From: Stramonita haemastoma
Taxonomy: Eukaryota; Mollusca; Gastropoda; Neogastropoda; Muricidae
Reading direction: 5' to 3'
NCBI GenBank assembly: GCA_030674155.1
Contig: CM060342.1
Coordinates: 23,510,079 to 23,574,078, forward strand
Length of the DNA: 64,000 nt
In this document: positions 60,918 through 64,000 of the stretch, piece after piece
Layout: every line of letters begins with the position of its first letter
How positions within the stretch are numbered: position 1 is the stretch's first letter
Notes under the pieces: model-generated
The model's database searches: none
What the model saw: the letters and a program-made list of their open reading frames with translations, nothing else
Told to the model about the DNA's origin: nothing
Position numbers and translations under genes: made by a program

Positions 60918-62051
60918 TATAATAACATCTAAACTAGACAACTGATAGAAAATCAAGCATATTATCACCATGAGCCAAACAAACAAACAATAAAGCACAG
61001 GCAAATGTACATATCTGATAGAAGAAAACTTTAAGTACCATTTTTCATCAAGCATAATTTAGATTCAGACCTGCAGCCCCAAAATTGATAGGATCAGACA
61101 CAGAATTATGACAATATGTACTCAACTGGATATCGTGCTAGATATTTTCAGGTTATTATTGTAATAGGTAATTGTTATCTTTTTTTATGCACAACCTGTG
61201 TCATAGAGGGGCTGATTCAGTGGTTGGATGATATAGGATCTGTTCAGTCCTCTGCAAAGCTGTAGGTTGGTGAAGGTTTTTGTTGGTATCCATGAATGCT
61301 TCTTTACACACCTGTCTAACCTGTCGGAATCACTGAGTTAGTGAGTATGGTGTTAGCCACTGTACCCAGAGGCACTTACAAGTTACATGATCCTACTTCT
61401 CCATTTACTTTGGTTTTTGCTTTGTCACACCTAACCATGCATACTAATCACATCAAAAGCTCTTTTTTTCCTCAGAAGTTTATCCTCAACTGTTCTTTCT
61501 CTTGATATTTTTTTTTAACACCAATGATCTATGGATTAAAAAGAGAAAATGTTCCATATGTATTTTAGAAAGCTGTATTTTGAAAATACAGGGTTTTTTT
61601 TTTTTTGGACACTTTAATTTATAGCATGATTATGAACACGGGGCAGGAAAACCTATGGTTAAGAGCATTGCATTCATGTTCTGATGGCCCAGGTTTAAGC
61701 CACCACCAAGGCATCTATCTGTTTAAGGGGATTTTGCCCCTGGATTTAACATCAGCACTGACACGACTACCCCCCAAAAATCCTTCGGATGAGACTATAA
61801 ACTGAGGTTAAAACTAAGGGCTCCCTTTCTTTGCCTTTCAGGGAGTAGGCCATTTCACGCTGGAAGGAATGAATGACAAAAATTGAAAAAGAAACACGTG
61901 CACAGTGGTGTCATGTTTAGCCATCATTCCTATCTAGTATCTCACAGTGACTGTGCCAATCAGCTGAGAATTTACTTTTGTAGCTGTTAATATTGTCTTC
62001 ATACCACACCATTTACAAGGTTTTACATCAGTTAAAAAAGAAAACAAAAAA

Positions 62052-62147
62052 ACCACACACACACACAGTGCACACACACTCAGGGACACAGTGCACACAC
62101 AGTGCACACACACACACACACACACACACAGTGCACACACACACACA

Positions 62148-62199
<52 letters not shown>

Positions 62200-62200
62200 C
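62052..62200. repeat. (CA)n with GTGCACACAC spacers
   Basis: CA tracts separated by recurring AGTGCACAC motifs. Confidence 0.9.
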
Positions 62201-62607
62201 AGGTTGACATTTTGATCATAAACATGACTGAGAGGAGAAGCATAAGAAATCTTACCATATCATATACATGTACAGTGTACAGATCTGAGAAAAAGAAGAT
62301 AAAGGGTGGGGAAGTAGTGGGGGGGGGGGGGGGGGTCATCCATTTGAAATCTTGCCATACGCTATAATTAAATACGTTTATGATCCAACTTGTTTTGCTC
62401 GCTGTGTTTTTATGAGACCAGTCAGAACCAGATGGAGCTTATCAGTGTCACTAGTTTATCTTTGTTGTTTTCTGTTTTTTTTTGGCTTATCTTGTGATGT
62501 AACCCTAAAAACTGGTTTAGGTTTGTCAGAGTGTAGGTTTTGTTTACTGTGTTTATTTTGTTTATGTGTGTATAAAGTCATATCTTTGTGTTTAAGTGTG
62601 TGGTTAA

Positions 62608-62631
62608 ACTGTGTGTGTGTGTGCTTGTGTG

Positions 62632-62691
<60 letters not shown>

Positions 62692-62720
62692 AGAAAGAGA
62701 GAGAGAGAGACACAGACCGA
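62608..62720. repeat. (TG)n then (GA)n
   Basis: A TG run to about 62688, then a GA run and GACAGACA motifs to about 62752. Confidence 0.9.
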
Positions 62721-63423
62721 CAGACAGACACAGACAGACAAACAGACACAGAAAACACACACTCTCTCACACTTGTCTTACTCACTTTGTGTCACTGTGC
62801 ATGTGTTCATTTACAACAAAAATACATGCATGTACATTTACGAATGCATGCACACCTACACATACAATTATAAAAAAAACCCCAAAAAACCCATACACAT
62901 ATATGCACACACGCAGGCACGCATGCATGCAAGCATGTGCGCACACATGCACACACACACACACACACATATGTATACTTGTATAGTATTTAACACCAGC
63001 GAAGTCACACAATGTCACATGCACATATCATAGAGAACATCTTTTAAAGTAAAAAAATTGCCTGCCTTATATTGCTAAAAATACAAAACCAAAAAAAAAA
63101 AAAAAAAATACCGAAACAACAACAACAACAAAATTCCTGTATCATACTACATTCTAGTGTAATGACCACTCAGCACACATTGTCTTGATCATTTTCAGAA
63201 CACTACAGATGATGGCATGCTGACTCTTGAGATAAGAGAAGGCAAATCCAGAAACCTCTACTGTGTACTAGCACAGTGAAATGAGCTGCCAGGAGCAACA
63301 GGAGGTATGTAATATTGCATAGACTAAATCACTGTATGTCCACAAAGGTGAAGCTTGCTCCTTCTCCCCTGTGTGCCTGTGGTAAAGAAAACCAGACAGG
63401 CGAGCACATCCTTCAGAATGTGT

Positions 63424-63722
63424 TTTTTTTTTTACATCCAGTCCCCATGTGTATGCAGTTTTGTAGATCTTGTCATCTGTTCCCACCGGCACACAATGGC
63501 CTACTCTTACAAAAAGCGGAACAGGATTTAATGTGTGCGCAAGATGTTTTGCGTGCATTTGCACACAGGCCTCGGTTTATAGATTCATCCGAAGGACTTT
63601 TGGGGAGAGTGGAGTCAGCACTGATGTTATCTCCAGGAGAAAAATTCCCTCGAACAGGAATCAAACCCAGGTCATCAAATTGTGAGCGCAATGTTCTGAC
63701 CACTAGGCTATCCGGGTATCCC
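63424..63722 (-). mobile_element. SINE family C with tRNA-like head
   Basis: On the minus strand it starts GGATAGCCTAGTGGTCAGAA (A-box type), has GGGTTTGATTCC (B-box type), then the core GAGGCCTGTGTGC, GTTCCGCTTTTTGTAAGAG, GTGGGAACAGATGAC and GGGACTGGATG, and ends in an A run (T run 63424-63433 on the plus strand). It is the most complete copy and shows that family C is tRNA-derived. Confidence 0.75.
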
Positions 63723-63883
63723 ACCCCCTTAGTCAAAAGAGTCAGCGATAAAGCTGGTAGCAGATGAGAATGACTGTGAGAGTCTGATGCTTTGTTATGT
63801 TGGCATAGTCGGGTAAGCCATCCTGTGAATTTGATATTTTTCTGATGGTTGAATGAAAGAAAATGTCTGTTTGCCATGTGTAG

Positions 63884-63964
63884 GAGGAGGTGGAGGTGCT
63901 ACAGTCCATCTATGATGGGGACGGTAACTTCAAACAGCAGAACAACACCACCTTCCAGTACAAG
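63884..63964 (+). CDS. RWDD4: RWD-domain protein, RWDD4-like, single internal exon (partial gene)
   Basis: An exon bounded by TGTAG and GTAAAT that encodes 27 residues in phase 0, EEVEVLQSIYDGDGNFKQ followed by QNNTTFQYK. This is the start of an RWD domain (E-LE-L-SIY-GD) and resembles RWDD4 best because of GD-x-F and the FQY end. RWD domains are protein-interaction folds; the RWDD4 role is poorly known. The first exon was not found and later exons lie beyond 64000. Another RWD protein cannot be excluded from 27 residues. Confidence 0.65.
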
Positions 63965-64000
63965 GTAAATGAGGAGCAACTTTGTTTGTATGGATAGATG

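Larger units (their letters stand above)
58232..63883. other. Region between the C1orf50 homologue and the RWDD4-like exon
   Basis: It probably holds a divergent promoter near 58232-58560 (the two genes point away from each other) and the first intron of the RWD gene. Contents seen: CA array 59152-59371, GA array 59539-59594, SINE C 59620-59892, family F copy 59978-60917, SINE M 61630-61935, CA array 62052-62200, TG array 62608-62699 and SINE C 63424-63722. No further coding exon could be supported. Confidence 0.5.

Overview
This is a nuclear segment of an animal genome. The genes are split by GT-AG introns, the exon proteins match metazoan families, and most of the remaining sequence is SINEs, LINE pieces, small DNA transposons and very long CA/TG arrays. 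The repeat content and style suggest a marine mollusc, perhaps a gastropod; that is inference and not proven by any single sequence. || Layout. 1-9961 (minus): the first nine coding exons of pelota (ribosome rescue); the 3' exons lie left of the window. 9962-15840: intergenic, with an intact tRNA-Ile(GAT) gene on the minus strand, decayed LINE pieces, and an NRF1-like plus E2F-like promoter just before the next gene. 15841-45706 (plus): a complete 18-exon RPA1 gene (large subunit of replication protein A). Its introns carry TTAA-type DNA transposons, an 864-bp tRNA-headed retroposon, CAGGG-TIR elements, three tandem repeats that touch splice junctions, a full-length LINE with both ORFs open, and about 0.7 kb of GCGT repeat. 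45707-51773: RPA1 3' UTR and intergenic or 3' UTR sequence. 51774-58231 (minus): a complete five-exon DUF2452 gene (C1orf50 homologue). 63884-63964 (plus): one exon of an RWD-domain gene (RWDD4-like) that continues past the right edge. || The cellular genes are ordinary housekeeping genes (translation quality control, DNA replication) and do not form a pathway or operon. || Main points. (1) The LINE has ORF1 and ORF2 in the same frame, separated by a single TAG and 25 open codons. (2) The 3' end of RPA1 exon 10, donor site included, is repeated seven times in tandem. (3) One SINE family joins a tRNA-type A box to a 5S-rRNA-like segment. (4) Conserved exons of pelota, RPA1 and the C1orf50 homologue carry at least six missing bases and one extra base, mostly next to short C/G runs, which points to consensus indel errors rather than biology. 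Most long open frames outside the genes named here are microsatellite or repeat artefacts.
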